Source of the DNA: Streptomyces chattanoogensis
Lineage (GTDB): Bacteria; Actinomycetota; Actinomycetes; Streptomycetales; Streptomycetaceae
Assembly (NCBI RefSeq): GCF_001294335.1
Contig: NZ_LGKG01000145.1
Span: 62,001-126,000, forward strand
Reading direction: 5' to 3'
DNA length: 64,000 bases
The notes beneath the pieces are model-generated. The model was not told where the DNA came from. It ran no database searches and saw only the letters and a program-made list of their open reading frames with translations. Of this stretch, positions 1 to 8,717 are shown one piece after another. Every line of letters starts with the position of its first letter. Positions within the stretch are counted from its first letter, which is position 1. The translations under genes and the position numbers were made by a program.

Positions 1-639
1 CGCGGCGACGGCGGATTCGGGCAGCGGGGCGGAGAGGATCGCGGCGATCTCCGGGCGCGGCGCGGGGGGCGGTGCGCAGGGCCCGCCGAGCTCCTTGGCC
101 CGTACGGCGCGGGTGATCCAGGCGCGGTCCAGGACCCGTCGTTCGTCGGCCTCGGCGACCAGGTCCTCGGACTGGTTGTAGTCGCCGTCGGCGGCCTGGA
201 CGGCCCAGAGGTGGACGGCGACGCCGTGTTCCTTGGCCGACATCAGGCCGGGCAGCAGATCGCCGTCGCCGGTGACCAGGACGATGTCGGAGCAGGCGCG
301 GTTGCGGGCGAGCTCGGTCAGCTCGGCGTGCATGGCGGCGTCCACGCCCTTCTGTGCCCAGCGGCCGTCGCTGCGGGTCAGGGCGCCCAGCCGGACGGTG
401 ACGCGGGGCATCACGCGCAGTCTGCGGTGTTCGGGCTGGGGGACGCGGTCGGGGGCGCCGTCGAACCAGTAGATGCGCAGCAGCGGCCGTTCCGTGTCGG
501 CTTCGGCGCGTTGTCGCAGGCCCTGGATGAGGGCGGCGTGATCGACGGTGATCCGGGACCGGGCGGGCTCTCCCGCGAGGAGACTCGCGGCGGCGCCCAG
601 CAAATATCCGGCGTCCACCAGGACGACGCAGCGATCCAC
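1..639 (-). CDS. NYN-domain (PIN-like) putative RNase, 3' end cut off
   Basis: The reading frame begins at a GTG preceded by a purine-rich AGGGAAGAGGG site and stays open for 213 codons to the window edge, so the C-terminus is missing. The N-terminus reads VVLVDAGYLLG, with an Asp at residue 9. A KGVDAAMHAEL segment and the strand-loop LVTGDGDLLPGL follow. This trio of acidic motifs is typical of NYN domains, a PIN-like fold that binds metal and usually cleaves RNA. A Pro/Ala-rich stretch begins about residue 190, so another domain or a linker probably follows outside the window. The gene is divergent from the small gene at 935. Substrate and pathway cannot be read from the sequence. Family assignment is fairly secure; nuclease activity is inferred from the family. 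Confidence 0.75.
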   Translation of the reverse strand, partial: MDRCVVLVDAGYLLGAAASLLAGEPARSRITVDHAALIQGLRQRAEADTERPLLRIYWFDGAPDRVPQPEHRRLRVMPRVTVRLGALTRSDGRWAQKGVDAAMHAELTELARNRACSDIVLVTGDGDLLPGLMSAKEHGVAVHLWAVQAADGDYNQSEDLVAEADERRVLDRAWITRAVRAKELGGPCAPPPAPRPEIAAILSAPLPESAVAA

Positions 640-934
640 GTTCCACCCTCTTCCCTGAGGTGCTGAAGTCCGGTCGCCCCCCGGCTCGGCCCGTGGCACG
701 AGTTCTCTTCGGCTTTCCCTCGAGTCTGCCCGACCGTACGGGTGTTATCTGCCCCGTCTGGATCATCGGCGTGGCGGATTCGGCGGGGATCTTCGGTACC
801 TGGCGTGCGCATCCGCGGCGCATGGTGCGTCACACCGCCTCTTACGCACGGTAATTGTCCGACATGCGGCTTTTCGCCCGACGTGTAAGTCTGATCCCGG
901 CCCCGATCCAGGATCCCCCTCAGGAGGCACGGCC
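640..934. promoter_or_regulatory. divergent intergenic region, NYN gene / small protein gene
   Basis: This roughly 295-bp gap separates two divergent genes and should hold both promoters. I see a 6-bp inverted repeat (gtgcgt/acgcac) around 824-851 and a strong AGGAGG ribosome site just before the ATG at 935. No convincing -35/-10 pair could be assigned, and no further gene is evident. Confidence 0.4.
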
Positions 935-1114
935 ATGGCGAAGAACAAGAACAAGAAGGACCGAAGTAGTCAGCAGAAGGGCGGCCCGGCCGAACGCGGC
1001 CACGAGGCGGCGGAGAAATCGGCCATCGAGGCCATCTCCCAGCCCCAGCAGCAGGCTCAGGGCAGCCCGTCGGACGTGGCCCGCAAACACCAGCGGCGCT
1101 TCGGCCACAACTGA
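935..1114 (+). CDS. small Lys/Gln-rich conserved hypothetical protein, 59 aa
   Basis: The ATG follows a good AGGAGG site by 8 bases, and the frame closes at a TGA just before a strong terminator. The product is 59 residues and very hydrophilic. It starts with MAKNKNKKDRSS, continues with a Gln-rich middle (QPQQQAQ) and ends with ARKHQRRFGHN. There is no signal peptide, membrane segment or cysteine. Small basic proteins of this kind are annotated next to dnaE in other streptomycetes as I recall, but I know no function. The basic, disordered composition would fit nucleic-acid or ribosome association, which is only a guess. The gene is convergent with dnaE and shares its terminator. Confidence 0.7.
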   Translation: MAKNKNKKDRSSQQKGGPAERGHEAAEKSAIEAISQPQQQAQGSPSDVARKHQRRFGHN

Positions 1115-1164
1115 GCCTCCCCTCGTGCCCCGAGGGCATGAGGGACGCCCGTCGCAGACGGGCC

Positions 1165-1196
1165 GAGGGGCGCGCCCGGTTGCGGGCGCGCCCCTC
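1165..1196. terminator. bidirectional intrinsic terminator between the small gene and dnaE
   Basis: A perfect 14-bp inverted repeat (gaggggcgcgcccg and its complement) has a 4-base gttg loop. It sits between the convergent stop codons at 1114 and 1216 and can serve both strands. There is no long T-run, as is usual in Streptomyces. Confidence 0.8.
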
Positions 1197-1215
1197 GTGC
1201 GGGTGCCGTGAGCGG

Positions 1216-4200
1216 TCAGCCCGCCAGGCAGGACGGGCCGAGCAGCACCTTCAGATCGCCGAACAGGGACGGATCGGGCGTGACCCGATGGCGGTCCAGC
1301 CGCAGCACCGTCGTCTTCCGTGCGCCCTGGAGCTTGATCCGTACCTCGGTCGAGCCGCGGTGGCTGCTGAGCACCTCGCCCAGCTTCTCGACCATCGGCG
1401 GGGTGACCTTGACCGTCGGGATGGTGATCGTCACCGGGGCGTTGGTGCCCGCGTCCGAGAGGTCGGGGACCATCATCTCCATGGCGACCAGCCGGGGCAC
1501 GTCCTCGCGCTTGTCGAGGCGGCCCTTGACGAACACGATGGCGTCCTCGACGAGTTGGGTGGACACCAGCTGGTAGGTGGCGGGGAAGAACATGCAGTCG
1601 ATGGAGCCGGCGAGGTCCTCGACGGTGGCGATGGCCCAGGCGTTGCCCTGCTTGGTCATCTTGCGCTGCAGGCCGGAGATGATGCCGCCGATGGTGACGA
1701 TCGAGCCGTCGGAGTAGTCGCCTCCGGTCAGCTGGGCGATGGCGGCGTCCGCCTTGTCGGACAGCACGTGCTCGAGGCCGAAGAGGGGGTGGTCGGAGAC
1801 ATAGAGGCCGAGCATCTCCCGCTCCTGGGCGAGCAGATAGGTCTTGTCCCACTCGATGTCGCCGAACTCGACGTCGAGACCGAAGCCGGGGCCGTCGTCG
1901 GTGCTGTCGTCGCCCATCCCACCGAAGAGGTCGAACTGCCCTTCGGCCTCCTTGCGCTTGACCTGCACGACGTTGTCGATCATCGACTCGTACTGTGCGG
2001 TCAGGCCCTTGCGGGTGTGCCCCATCTCGTCGAAGGCACCGGCCTTGATCAGCGATTCCGTGGTGCGCTTGTTGCAGACGACCGCGTCGACCTTGTCGAG
2101 GTAGTCGGGGAAGGAGGAGTACTTCCCCTTCGCCTTGCGGCAGCGGATGATCGACTCGACTACGTTCTGGCCGACGTTACGGACCGCGGTGAGGCCGAAG
2201 AGGATGACGTCGTCGCCCTGGGCCGCGAAGTTGGCCTCGGACTCGTTGACGTTGGGCGGCAGCACCTTGATGCCCATCTTGCGGCATTCGTTCAGATAGA
2301 CCGCGGACTTGTCCTTGTCGTCGCGGACCGAGGTCAGCAGCGCGGACATGTACTCGGCCGGGTAGTTCGCCTTGAGGTAGGCGGTCCAGTAGGTGACCAG
2401 GCCGTACGCGGAGGAGTGCGCCTTGTTGAAGGCGTAGCCGGCGAAGGGGACCAGGACGTCCCACAGGGCCTGGATGGCCTCGTCGGAGAAGCCCTTCTTC
2501 TTCGCGCCCTCCTGGAAGAGCACGAAGTTCTTCGCCAGTTCCTCGGGCTTCTTCTTGCCCATGACGCGGCGGAGGATGTCGGCCTCGCCGAGGGAGTACC
2601 CGGCGATGATCTGGGCGGCCTTCTGGACCTGCTCCTGGTAGACGATCAGGCCGTAGGTCAGGCCCAGCGTCTCCTTCAGGGGCTCTTCGAGCTCCGGGTG
2701 GATCGGGGTGATCTCCTGGCGGCCGTTCTTGCGCTCGGCGTAGTTGATGTGCGAGTTCATGCCCATCGGGCCGGGCCGGTACAGGGCCGAGACGGCGGAA
2801 ATGTCCTCGAAGTTGTCGGGCTGCATCTGGCGCAGCAGCGAACGCATCGGGCCGCCGTCGAACTGGAAGACGCCGAGCGTGTCACCGCGGCAGAGCAGCT
2901 CGAAGGTCTTGGGGTCGTCGAGCGGTACGGAGAGCAGCTCCAGGTCGACGCCCTTGTTCTTCTTCACCATCTTGACGGCGTCGTCCATGATGGTGAGGTT
3001 GCGCAGGCCCAGGAAGTCCATCTTGAGCAGGCCGAGCGATTCGCACTGCGGGTAGTCCCACTGTGTGATCGTGACGCCGTCGGTGTGCCGCACCCAGACC
3101 GGGGCGTGGTCGACGATCGGCTCGCTGGACATGATCACGCCGGCCGCGTGCACACCCATCTGCCGGACCAGGCCTTCCACACCCTTCGCGGTGTCGATGA
3201 CCTTCTTGACGTCCGGCTCGTTCTCGTACATCCCCCGGATCTCGCCCGCCTCGCTGTAGCGGGGGTGCTTGGGGTTGGTGATGCCGTCGAGGTCGATGCC
3301 CTTGCCGAGGACGTCGGCGGGCATGGCCTTGGTGAGGCGGTCGCCCATCGCGTACGGGTAGCCCAGGACGCGGGCGGAGTCCTTGATGGCGTTCTTGGCC
3401 TTGATCTTGCCGTAGGTGCCGATCATGGCGACCTTGTCGGCGCCGTACTTCTCCGTGACATACCGGATCACTTCGACGCGCCTGCGCTCGTCGAAGTCGA
3501 TGTCGACATCGGGCATGGAGACGCGCTCGGGGTTGAGGAACCGCTCGAAGATCAGTCCGTGCTCGATCGGGTCGAGGTCGGTGATGCCCATGGCGTACGC
3601 GACGATCGAACCGGCCGCGGAGCCACGGCCGGGGCCCACCGCGATGCCGTTGTTCTTGGCCCACATGATGAAGTCGGCGACGACGAGGAAGTAGCCGGGG
3701 AACCCCATCTGGATGATGACGTCCATCTCGTACTCGGCCTGCTTCTGGCGGTCCTCGGGGACGCCGCCCGGGAAGCGGCGGGCCATGCCGCGCCGGACCT
3801 CTTCCTGGAACCAGGTGACCTCGGTGAAGCCGTCCGGGATCTCGAACTTCGGCATCAGGTCGCGCTTCTCGAACATCCCGGAGACGTCGATCTGGTCGGC
3901 GACCAGGCGGGTGTTGTCGCAGCCCTGCTGCCAGGCGTCCGAGGAGTCGATGGCGTACATCTCCTCCGTGGACTTGAGGTAGTAGCCGGTGCCGTCGAAG
4001 CGGAAGCGGTCCGGGTCGGAGAGGTTCTTGCCCGTCTGGATGCACAGCAGGGCGTCGTGCGCGGTCGACTCGTGCGCGTAGGTGTAGTGCGAGTCGTTGG
4101 TCACCAGCGGCGGGATGCCGAGCTTCTTGCCGATCTCCAGCAGGCCGTCGCGCACCCGGCGCTCGATCTCGATGCCGTGGTCCATCAGCTCCAGGAAATA

Positions 4201-4758
4201 CCGGTCCTTGCCGAAGATGTCCTGGTACTCGGCGGCCGACTTCAGGGCCTCGTCGTACTGGCCCAGGCGCAGCCGGGTCTGCAGCTCACCGGAGGGGCAG
4301 CCGGTGGAGGCGATCAGGCCCTCCGACCACTGGGAGATGGTCTCCTTGTCCATCCGCGGCCACTTCTGCAGCCAGCCCTCGGCGTACGCGTCCGAGGAGA
4401 GCCGGAAGAGGTTGTGCAGACCGGTCTTGTTCGCCGCCCAGATCGTCTTGTGGGTGTAGCCGCCGGAACCCGAGACGTCGTCGCGCTTCTGGTGCGGCTG
4501 GCCCCACTGGATCTTGCGCTTGTTGCGGCGCGACTCGGGGGCGACATAGGCCTCGATGCCGATGATCGGCGTCACCCCGGCCTTCTGCGCCGAGTGGAAG
4601 AAGTCGTACGCGCCGTGCAGGTTGCCGTGGTCGGACATGGCGATATGCGTCATGCCCATCTCGTTGGCCGCCTTGAACATGTCCGTCAGCCGCGCCGCAC
4701 CGTCCAGCAGCGAGTACTGGGTGTGGACGTGCAGGTGCGTGAACGGCTGTTTGGCCAC
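1216..4758 (-). CDS. dnaE: DNA polymerase III alpha subunit (replicative)
   Basis: This 1180-residue protein is the replicative C-family polymerase that copies both strands within the holoenzyme. The N-terminus carries the PHP domain signature THLHVHTQYSLLDG (His 8, 10 and 12), where many bacterial DnaE proteins keep metal-dependent proofreading. The polymerase active site is seen as PDVDIDF at residues 416-422, whose aspartates bind catalytic magnesium. The phrase GPGRGSAAGS lies shortly before it, and the helix-hairpin-helix and OB-fold regions fill the C-terminal third. Length and motif order match the DnaE1 type. The gene stands alone, convergent with the 59-aa gene and divergent from the DUF2252 gene. 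The ATG start places the PHP motif seven residues in, as expected for the family. Confidence 0.97.
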   Translation of the reverse strand: MAKQPFTHLHVHTQYSLLDGAARLTDMFKAANEMGMTHIAMSDHGNLHGAYDFFHSAQKAGVTPIIGIEAYVAPESRRNKRKIQWGQPHQKRDDVSGSGGYTHKTIWAANKTGLHNLFRLSSDAYAEGWLQKWPRMDKETISQWSEGLIASTGCPSGELQTRLRLGQYDEALKSAAEYQDIFGKDRYFLELMDHGIEIERRVRDGLLEIGKKLGIPPLVTNDSHYTYAHESTAHDALLCIQTGKNLSDPDRFRFDGTGYYLKSTEEMYAIDSSDAWQQGCDNTRLVADQIDVSGMFEKRDLMPKFEIPDGFTEVTWFQEEVRRGMARRFPGGVPEDRQKQAEYEMDVIIQMGFPGYFLVVADFIMWAKNNGIAVGPGRGSAAGSIVAYAMGITDLDPIEHGLIFERFLNPERVSMPDVDIDFDERRRVEVIRYVTEKYGADKVAMIGTYGKIKAKNAIKDSARVLGYPYAMGDRLTKAMPADVLGKGIDLDGITNPKHPRYSEAGEIRGMYENEPDVKKVIDTAKGVEGLVRQMGVHAAGVIMSSEPIVDHAPVWVRHTDGVTITQWDYPQCESLGLLKMDFLGLRNLTIMDDAVKMVKKNKGVDLELLSVPLDDPKTFELLCRGDTLGVFQFDGGPMRSLLRQMQPDNFEDISAVSALYRPGPMGMNSHINYAERKNGRQEITPIHPELEEPLKETLGLTYGLIVYQEQVQKAAQIIAGYSLGEADILRRVMGKKKPEELAKNFVLFQEGAKKKGFSDEAIQALWDVLVPFAGYAFNKAHSSAYGLVTYWTAYLKANYPAEYMSALLTSVRDDKDKSAVYLNECRKMGIKVLPPNVNESEANFAAQGDDVILFGLTAVRNVGQNVVESIIRCRKAKGKYSSFPDYLDKVDAVVCNKRTTESLIKAGAFDEMGHTRKGLTAQYESMIDNVVQVKRKEAEGQFDLFGGMGDDSTDDGPGFGLDVEFGDIEWDKTYLLAQEREMLGLYVSDHPLFGLEHVLSDKADAAIAQLTGGDYSDGSIVTIGGIISGLQRKMTKQGNAWAIATVEDLAGSIDCMFFPATYQLVSTQLVEDAIVFVKGRLDKREDVPRLVAMEMMVPDLSDAGTNAPVTITIPTVKVTPPMVEKLGEVLSSHRGSTEVRIKLQGARKTTVLRLDRHRVTPDPSLFGDLKVLLGPSCLAG

Positions 4759-5049
4759 GGCGCGGATCCTCCGGAAAGGGGTGGTGGTCGGGTGACGGGT
4801 GGACGGGGCGGACGGGGTGGACGGTGTCGAAGTCTACGACTCGCGGCGGACAATCGCGGGCAGCCGGCCGACCTCTCCGGGGCACTTCCGAGTAGCCTCA
4901 CCCGTTGTCATCGGCAGATCCGTAACGAACAATCCACGAAAGATTCCGGACAAGATCCGGTCAGTCTTTGGACACGTTGCGTTACGAGACTCCGTAACCC
5001 CTCGTCAACCCCTCTTCCGCACACCCCGCACCCCAGGAGGCACCCAGCG
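4759..5049. promoter_or_regulatory. divergent intergenic region, dnaE / DUF2252 gene
   Basis: This 291-bp gap should contain the promoters of dnaE (minus) and the DUF2252 gene (plus). It is AT-richer around 4910-5010. It holds a gttac/gtaac inverted repeat near 4982-5000 and a near-direct repeat of agattccggac/agatccggtc around 4940-4962. An AGGAGG site precedes the ATG at 5050. No reliable -35/-10 pair was identified and no gene is seen. Confidence 0.4.
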
Positions 5050-6396
5050 ATGTCGTCCCAGCACGCCCCGGCACCGGACGCCGCGCAGCGCGGCGAGGAG
5101 ATCCTCGCCGTCTTCGACACCGCCTTCGGAGAGCTGCTCGCCGCCGACCCCGCGGCCTTCCGCGTCAAGTTCCGGAAGATGGCCGCCTCGGCCTTCGCCT
5201 TCTACCGGGGCACGGCCTGCCTGTTCTACAAGGACCTGGAGGACGGCAAGGACAGCGGCCCCTACCTGGACGAGCGGACCGCCCGGGTGTGGATCCACGG
5301 CGATCTGCACGCCGAGAACTTCGGCACATACATGGACTCCACGGGCCGGCTGATCTTCAACGTCAACGACTTCGACGAGGCGTATGTGGGGCCCTTCACC
5401 TGGGACCTCAAGCGGTTCGCCGCCTCGGTGGCGCTGATCGGCTACGCCAAGGCGCTCAGCGACGAGCAGATCACCGACCTGGTGCGCGTCTACGCCGCCG
5501 CCTACCGCGAGCGCATCCATGCGCTGGCCTCCGGCGCCAAGGATGACGAGGTGCCGCCGTTCACGCTGGACACCGCCGAGGGCCCGCTGCTGGACGCGCT
5601 GCGCGACGCCCGCTCGCTGACCCGGTTCGGGCTGCTGGAGTCGATGACGGAGATCCGCGACTTCGAGCGGCGCTTCGCGGCGGGCGGCGGCAGCGTCGAG
5701 CTGGACGCGGCGACCCGCTACAAGGTGCTGGCGGCCTTCGACGGCTATCTGGAGACGCTGCCCGACTCGAGCCTGAACCGCCCCGACTCCTACCGCGTCA
5801 AGGACGTGGTGGGCCGCCGCGGCATCGGCATCGGCTCGGCCGGGCTGCCCTCGTACAACATCCTGCTGGAGGGCAACAGCGACGCCCTGGAGAACGACGT
5901 CGTCATCTACATGAAGCAGGCGCAGACCCCGGCCGTCTCCCGGCACATCACCGACCCCGCGGTCCGCGGCTACTTCCAGCACGAGGGCCACCGCACGGTG
6001 ATCTCCCAGCGCGCCCTCCAGGACCACGCCGACCCGTGGCTGGGCTGGACGGAGATCGAAGAGGAAGGGCGCCGGACCGGCCAGCTGGTCGCCGAGATCT
6101 CGCCGTACGCGGTCGATCTGGACTGGTCGGACATCGACGACCTCGAGGAGATCGCCGCCGTGGTCGCCGACCTCGGGCGGGCGACGGCCACCATGCACGC
6201 CGCCGCGGACGACGAGAGCGGCCACTCGCTGGTGCCGTTCTCCACCGAGCGCGCCATCGACGCCGCCATCGCGGCCGACGAGGACGGCTTCGCTCCGGTC
6301 CTGGTGGACTTCGCGCACTCCTACGGCGCCCGCGCCCGCGCCGACCACCAGATCTTCGTGGATCTGTTCCGCAACGGCCGGATCCCCGGTCTGTGA
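5050..6396 (+). CDS. DUF2252 family protein (kinase-like fold)
   Basis: The 448-residue product belongs to the DUF2252 family. It shows the family's phosphotransferase-like core: HGDLHAENFG at residues 83-92 and NDFDE at 106-110 resemble the catalytic loop and metal-binding motif of aminoglycoside-phosphotransferase and CotH-type kinases. WDLKRFAASV follows, and a conserved VGRRGIGIGSAGLPSY segment lies in the middle. There is no signal peptide or membrane segment, so it is predicted cytoplasmic. The start is the ATG preceded by AGGAGG at about 10 bases; the same frame is open far upstream, but only antisense to dnaE. Biochemical function is unknown in the family; a kinase or nucleotidyltransferase activity is inferred from motif similarity only. 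Confidence 0.85.
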   Translation: MSSQHAPAPDAAQRGEEILAVFDTAFGELLAADPAAFRVKFRKMAASAFAFYRGTACLFYKDLEDGKDSGPYLDERTARVWIHGDLHAENFGTYMDSTGRLIFNVNDFDEAYVGPFTWDLKRFAASVALIGYAKALSDEQITDLVRVYAAAYRERIHALASGAKDDEVPPFTLDTAEGPLLDALRDARSLTRFGLLESMTEIRDFERRFAAGGGSVELDAATRYKVLAAFDGYLETLPDSSLNRPDSYRVKDVVGRRGIGIGSAGLPSYNILLEGNSDALENDVVIYMKQAQTPAVSRHITDPAVRGYFQHEGHRTVISQRALQDHADPWLGWTEIEEEGRRTGQLVAEISPYAVDLDWSDIDDLEEIAAVVADLGRATATMHAAADDESGHSLVPFSTERAIDAAIAADEDGFAPVLVDFAHSYGARARADHQIFVDLFRNGRIPGL

Positions 6397-6473
6397 CCGG
6401 TTGGTCCCCCTGCAGGTCCGGGTGCGGGTTCTCTTAGACGCGCCTTATCCGAACGCGTGGCACACTCGCTGCA

Positions 6474-7139
6474 ATGGACATCTCGGCGGCACATCTGCGG
6501 GCACTGCGCGCAGCGCTCTTCACGGCGCTGTGCGTGACGCTGTCCTCGGCGTCCCATGTGCTGCTGTCCCGTATGCCGCTGCCGCTGACCACCGTCGCCG
6601 CGCTTTCGGGCGCCGTCTTCGCCCTCGCCTACGCACTGGCCGGGCGGGAGCGCGGCTACTGGCGGATCGCGGCGCTGCTGCTCCCCCTGGAGCTGGCCGC
6701 CGACACGGTCTTCAGCTTCGGCCAGCACACCTGTTACGGCGCGGGCGGCGGTCCGGTCACCGGGCCGCTGCGCTCGCTGGGGGTGGATCTCCTCTGCGGC
6801 GGCGGCGCCGTCGGCGCCCCCCTCGTACGGCTGCCGCAGGACGCCGCCACCCCTGCCGCCGCCGCACCGTGGCTGCTGCTGCTCGCGGCGCATCTGCTGA
6901 CCGGGCTGCTGGCGGCGGCCTGGCTGCGCCGCGGCGAGGCCGCGCTGGCGCAGCTGCTCGGCGCGGTGGCCGGCTTCGCCTTCCGCCCGCTGCTGATCGC
7001 CGTCGCGGTCATCGGCGCCACGGCCGCCCCGCGCCGCCCCGCGCCCGTCCCCGTACGGTCCGCGCGGCCCGCCCGCACCGTCCCCCTGCTCGTGCACTGC
7101 GTCGTACGCCGAGGACCGCCCTGCGCGCTCGCCGCCTGA
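6474..7139 (+). CDS. small membrane protein, copy 1 of a duplicated module
   Basis: The 221-residue protein has several hydrophobic segments (about residues 13-33, 38-55, 62-80, 130-150 and 160-180) and a basic tail. It begins MDISAAHLRALRAALFTALC. I do not recognise a named family. A shorter paralogue lies at 8196-8678: both share the LFTALCV.LS.ASHVLLS opening, an AYAL.GRERG segment, AFAFRPLL, and a C-terminal PLL.HCV.RRGPP signature. It sits 94 bp before a DsbA-like gene, and that pair is repeated immediately downstream, so the membrane protein probably works with the thioredoxin-like partner. Five cysteines are present; whether they take part in disulfide exchange is unknown. No clear ribosome site precedes the ATG. 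Confidence 0.7.
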   Translation: MDISAAHLRALRAALFTALCVTLSSASHVLLSRMPLPLTTVAALSGAVFALAYALAGRERGYWRIAALLLPLELAADTVFSFGQHTCYGAGGGPVTGPLRSLGVDLLCGGGAVGAPLVRLPQDAATPAAAAPWLLLLAAHLLTGLLAAAWLRRGEAALAQLLGAVAGFAFRPLLIAVAVIGATAAPRRPAPVPVRSARPARTVPLLVHCVVRRGPPCALAA

Positions 7140-7185
7140 GGCCCCCCGGCGCGTGGCAGAGCGCCCGCCCCGTGGACTTCACGGC

Positions 7186-7212
7186 CCTCACGGACCTCAC
7201 AGACCTCACGGA
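7186..7212 (+). repeat. three tandem 9-bp repeats upstream of the first DsbA-like gene
   Basis: The units read cctcacgga, cctcacaga and cctcacgga, back to back, with degenerate copies on each side (cttcacgg and cttcgacgg). They lie between the membrane-protein stop and the ATG at 7234, in the presumed leader of the DsbA-like gene. Confidence 0.8.
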
Positions 7213-7233
7213 CTTCGACGGAGCAGAACAGTC

Positions 7234-8103
7234 ATGAGCAATCGCAACAGCCAGGCCAACAAGCAGGCAGCCCGCGAGCGGCTGCGCGCCGAGCGGGAGC
7301 GCCAGGCGAAGAAGGAGCGGCTGCGCCGGCAGCTGGTCGTCGGCGGCGCGGTCGTCGGTGTGCTGGCGGTGGCCGGCGGGATCGGGCTGGCGGTCGCCAA
7401 GTCGGGCGGCGACAGCGGCAGCGGTGGCCGCGGCGCCGCGGCAGCGGCGGGCGACAGCAAGGTATGGGCAAAGGCCGCGAAGGCCGAGCTCACCAAGCCC
7501 GCCAACGCCTCCGGCCCCAAGGGCACCACCATCGTCATCGGCAAGCCGGCCGCGAAGAACACCCTCAGCCTCTTCGAGGACCCGCGCTGCCCCGGCTGCG
7601 CCGGCTTCGAGCAGACCGCCGGTGCCACGGTCGAGAAGGACATCAAGGACGGCAAGTACAAGGCGGAGTACCACCTCGGTACGTTCCTCGACGCCAACCT
7701 CCAGGGCACCGGCTCCAAGAACGCGCTGAGCGCGCTGGGTGCGGCGCTCAACGTCAGCCCGGACGCCTTCCTGAAGTACAAGTACGCGCTGTACTCGAAG
7801 GAGTACCACCCGGACGAGAGGGGTCCGGACAAGTTCGCCGACGACGGCTACCTCATCAAGGTCGCCGACACCATTCCGGCGCTCAAGGGCAACGCGGCCT
7901 TCCAGAAGGCCGTCAAGGCCGGCACGTACGACAAGTGGGCGCTGGAGGTGTCCGACGAGTTCACCTCGCACAAGGACGTCACCAGCACCCCGACCGTCAA
8001 GGTCAACGACACCGTGATCGGCACCCGGACGCCGCAGGGCATGTCCGCGCCCTCCAGCGTGGCGGAGTTCAACTCCATGGTGGACAAGGAGCTCAAGCAC
8101 TGA
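7234..8103 (+). CDS. membrane-anchored DsbA-like thioredoxin-fold protein, copy 1
   Basis: The 289-residue protein opens with a charged, helical cytoplasmic stretch (MSNRNSQANKQAARERLRAE), then a single membrane anchor at about residues 33-55, placing the rest outside the membrane. The extracytoplasmic part is a DsbA/thioredoxin_4 domain with the CPGC redox motif at residues 119-122 and the cis-proline signature TSTPT with Pro 253. Such proteins make or rearrange disulfides in exported proteins. It pairs with the membrane protein just upstream, and the pair is duplicated next door (8196-9644). Two DNA tracts of 42 and 54 bases are perfectly identical to the second copy although the flanking sequence has diverged. 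The start is the ATG that gives the same N-terminus as the paralogue. Confidence 0.88.
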   Translation: MSNRNSQANKQAARERLRAERERQAKKERLRRQLVVGGAVVGVLAVAGGIGLAVAKSGGDSGSGGRGAAAAAGDSKVWAKAAKAELTKPANASGPKGTTIVIGKPAAKNTLSLFEDPRCPGCAGFEQTAGATVEKDIKDGKYKAEYHLGTFLDANLQGTGSKNALSALGAALNVSPDAFLKYKYALYSKEYHPDERGPDKFADDGYLIKVADTIPALKGNAAFQKAVKAGTYDKWALEVSDEFTSHKDVTSTPTVKVNDTVIGTRTPQGMSAPSSVAEFNSMVDKELKH

Positions 8104-8160
8104 GCGGCTCGGGCACCTAGCGGCTCGCGCCGGTGAAACCGGCCGATGCCAAATCTTGAC

Positions 8161-8194
8161 CCGGGAGTCTGCCGTGCTCATGGCAGACTCCCGG
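8161..8194. promoter_or_regulatory. perfect 13-bp palindrome at the start of module 2
   Basis: The arms ccgggagtctgcc and ggcagactcccgg enclose an 8-base loop. The palindrome lies 57 bp after the stop of the first DsbA-like gene and ends one base before the ATG at 8196. It could be the terminator of module 1, an operator, or an RNA hairpin occluding the start. A TTGACC at 8156-8161 could be a -35 element, which would put the palindrome over the promoter. Confidence 0.6.
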
Positions 8195-8195
8195 C

Positions 8196-8678
8196 ATGCG
8201 AGGGAGGGGATGCGGACATCGGGCGGTACGGGCGGGGCTGTTCACCGCGCTGTGCGTCGCCCTGTCCGCCGCCTCCCATGTCCTGCTCTCCGGCACCCCG
8301 TTGCCGCCCGCCGCACTCGCCGCGGTCTGCACCGGGGTCTGCGCGGCGGCGTATGCGCTGACCGGCCGGGAGCGCGGCTTCGGGGCGGCCGCCGCGCTTC
8401 TGGTGCCGCTGCGCCCGGCCGGCAGGGAACTGCTGTGCCGGGGCGGGGAGTCGGGCACCCCGCCGGCCCGGCTGATCGCACACGCGGGCGGCCTGCTGCG
8501 CGCGGTCGCCGCGTTCGCCTTCCGCCCGCTTCTGCGCGTACCGGGCTGTACCGCCGACAATTCCCGCCCCGGCCGGGCCCGCCGCGGGGCGCCGCGCCAC
8601 CTTCCGCCGGCCGCCCCGTTCCCCCTCCTCGCGCACTGCGTACGGCGCCGCGGTCCCCCTCGTACGGCCGCTGTGTGA
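8196..8678 (+). CDS. small membrane protein, shortened copy 2 of the module
   Basis: The 160-residue product is a shorter paralogue of the protein at 6474-7139. It keeps the first hydrophobic segment (LFTALCVALSAASHVLLSG), the AYALTGRERG segment, AFAFRPLL and the C-terminal PLLAHCVRRRGPP signature. It has lost most of the central section, including one hydrophobic region. The ATG chosen aligns the two N-termini but has no ribosome site, because the 13-bp palindrome ends one base upstream; leaderless translation or a different start is possible. A second ATG at 8210 is out of frame. The gene could be decaying after duplication, although both ends remain conserved. It is followed by its own DsbA-like partner at 8718. 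Confidence 0.6.
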   Translation: MRGRGCGHRAVRAGLFTALCVALSAASHVLLSGTPLPPAALAAVCTGVCAAAYALTGRERGFGAAAALLVPLRPAGRELLCRGGESGTPPARLIAHAGGLLRAVAAFAFRPLLRVPGCTADNSRPGRARRGAPRHLPPAAPFPLLAHCVRRRGPPRTAAV

Positions 8679-8717
8679 CCACTCCGTACAACCATCTCCG
8701 AGGAACGGGAACCCCCC

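Noticed and set aside
1138..5049. Upstream extension of the DUF2252 frame, antisense across dnaE
   Set aside because: The translated extension is low-complexity and antisense to dnaE; the DUF2252 protein has a good ribosome site and family-length start at 5050.
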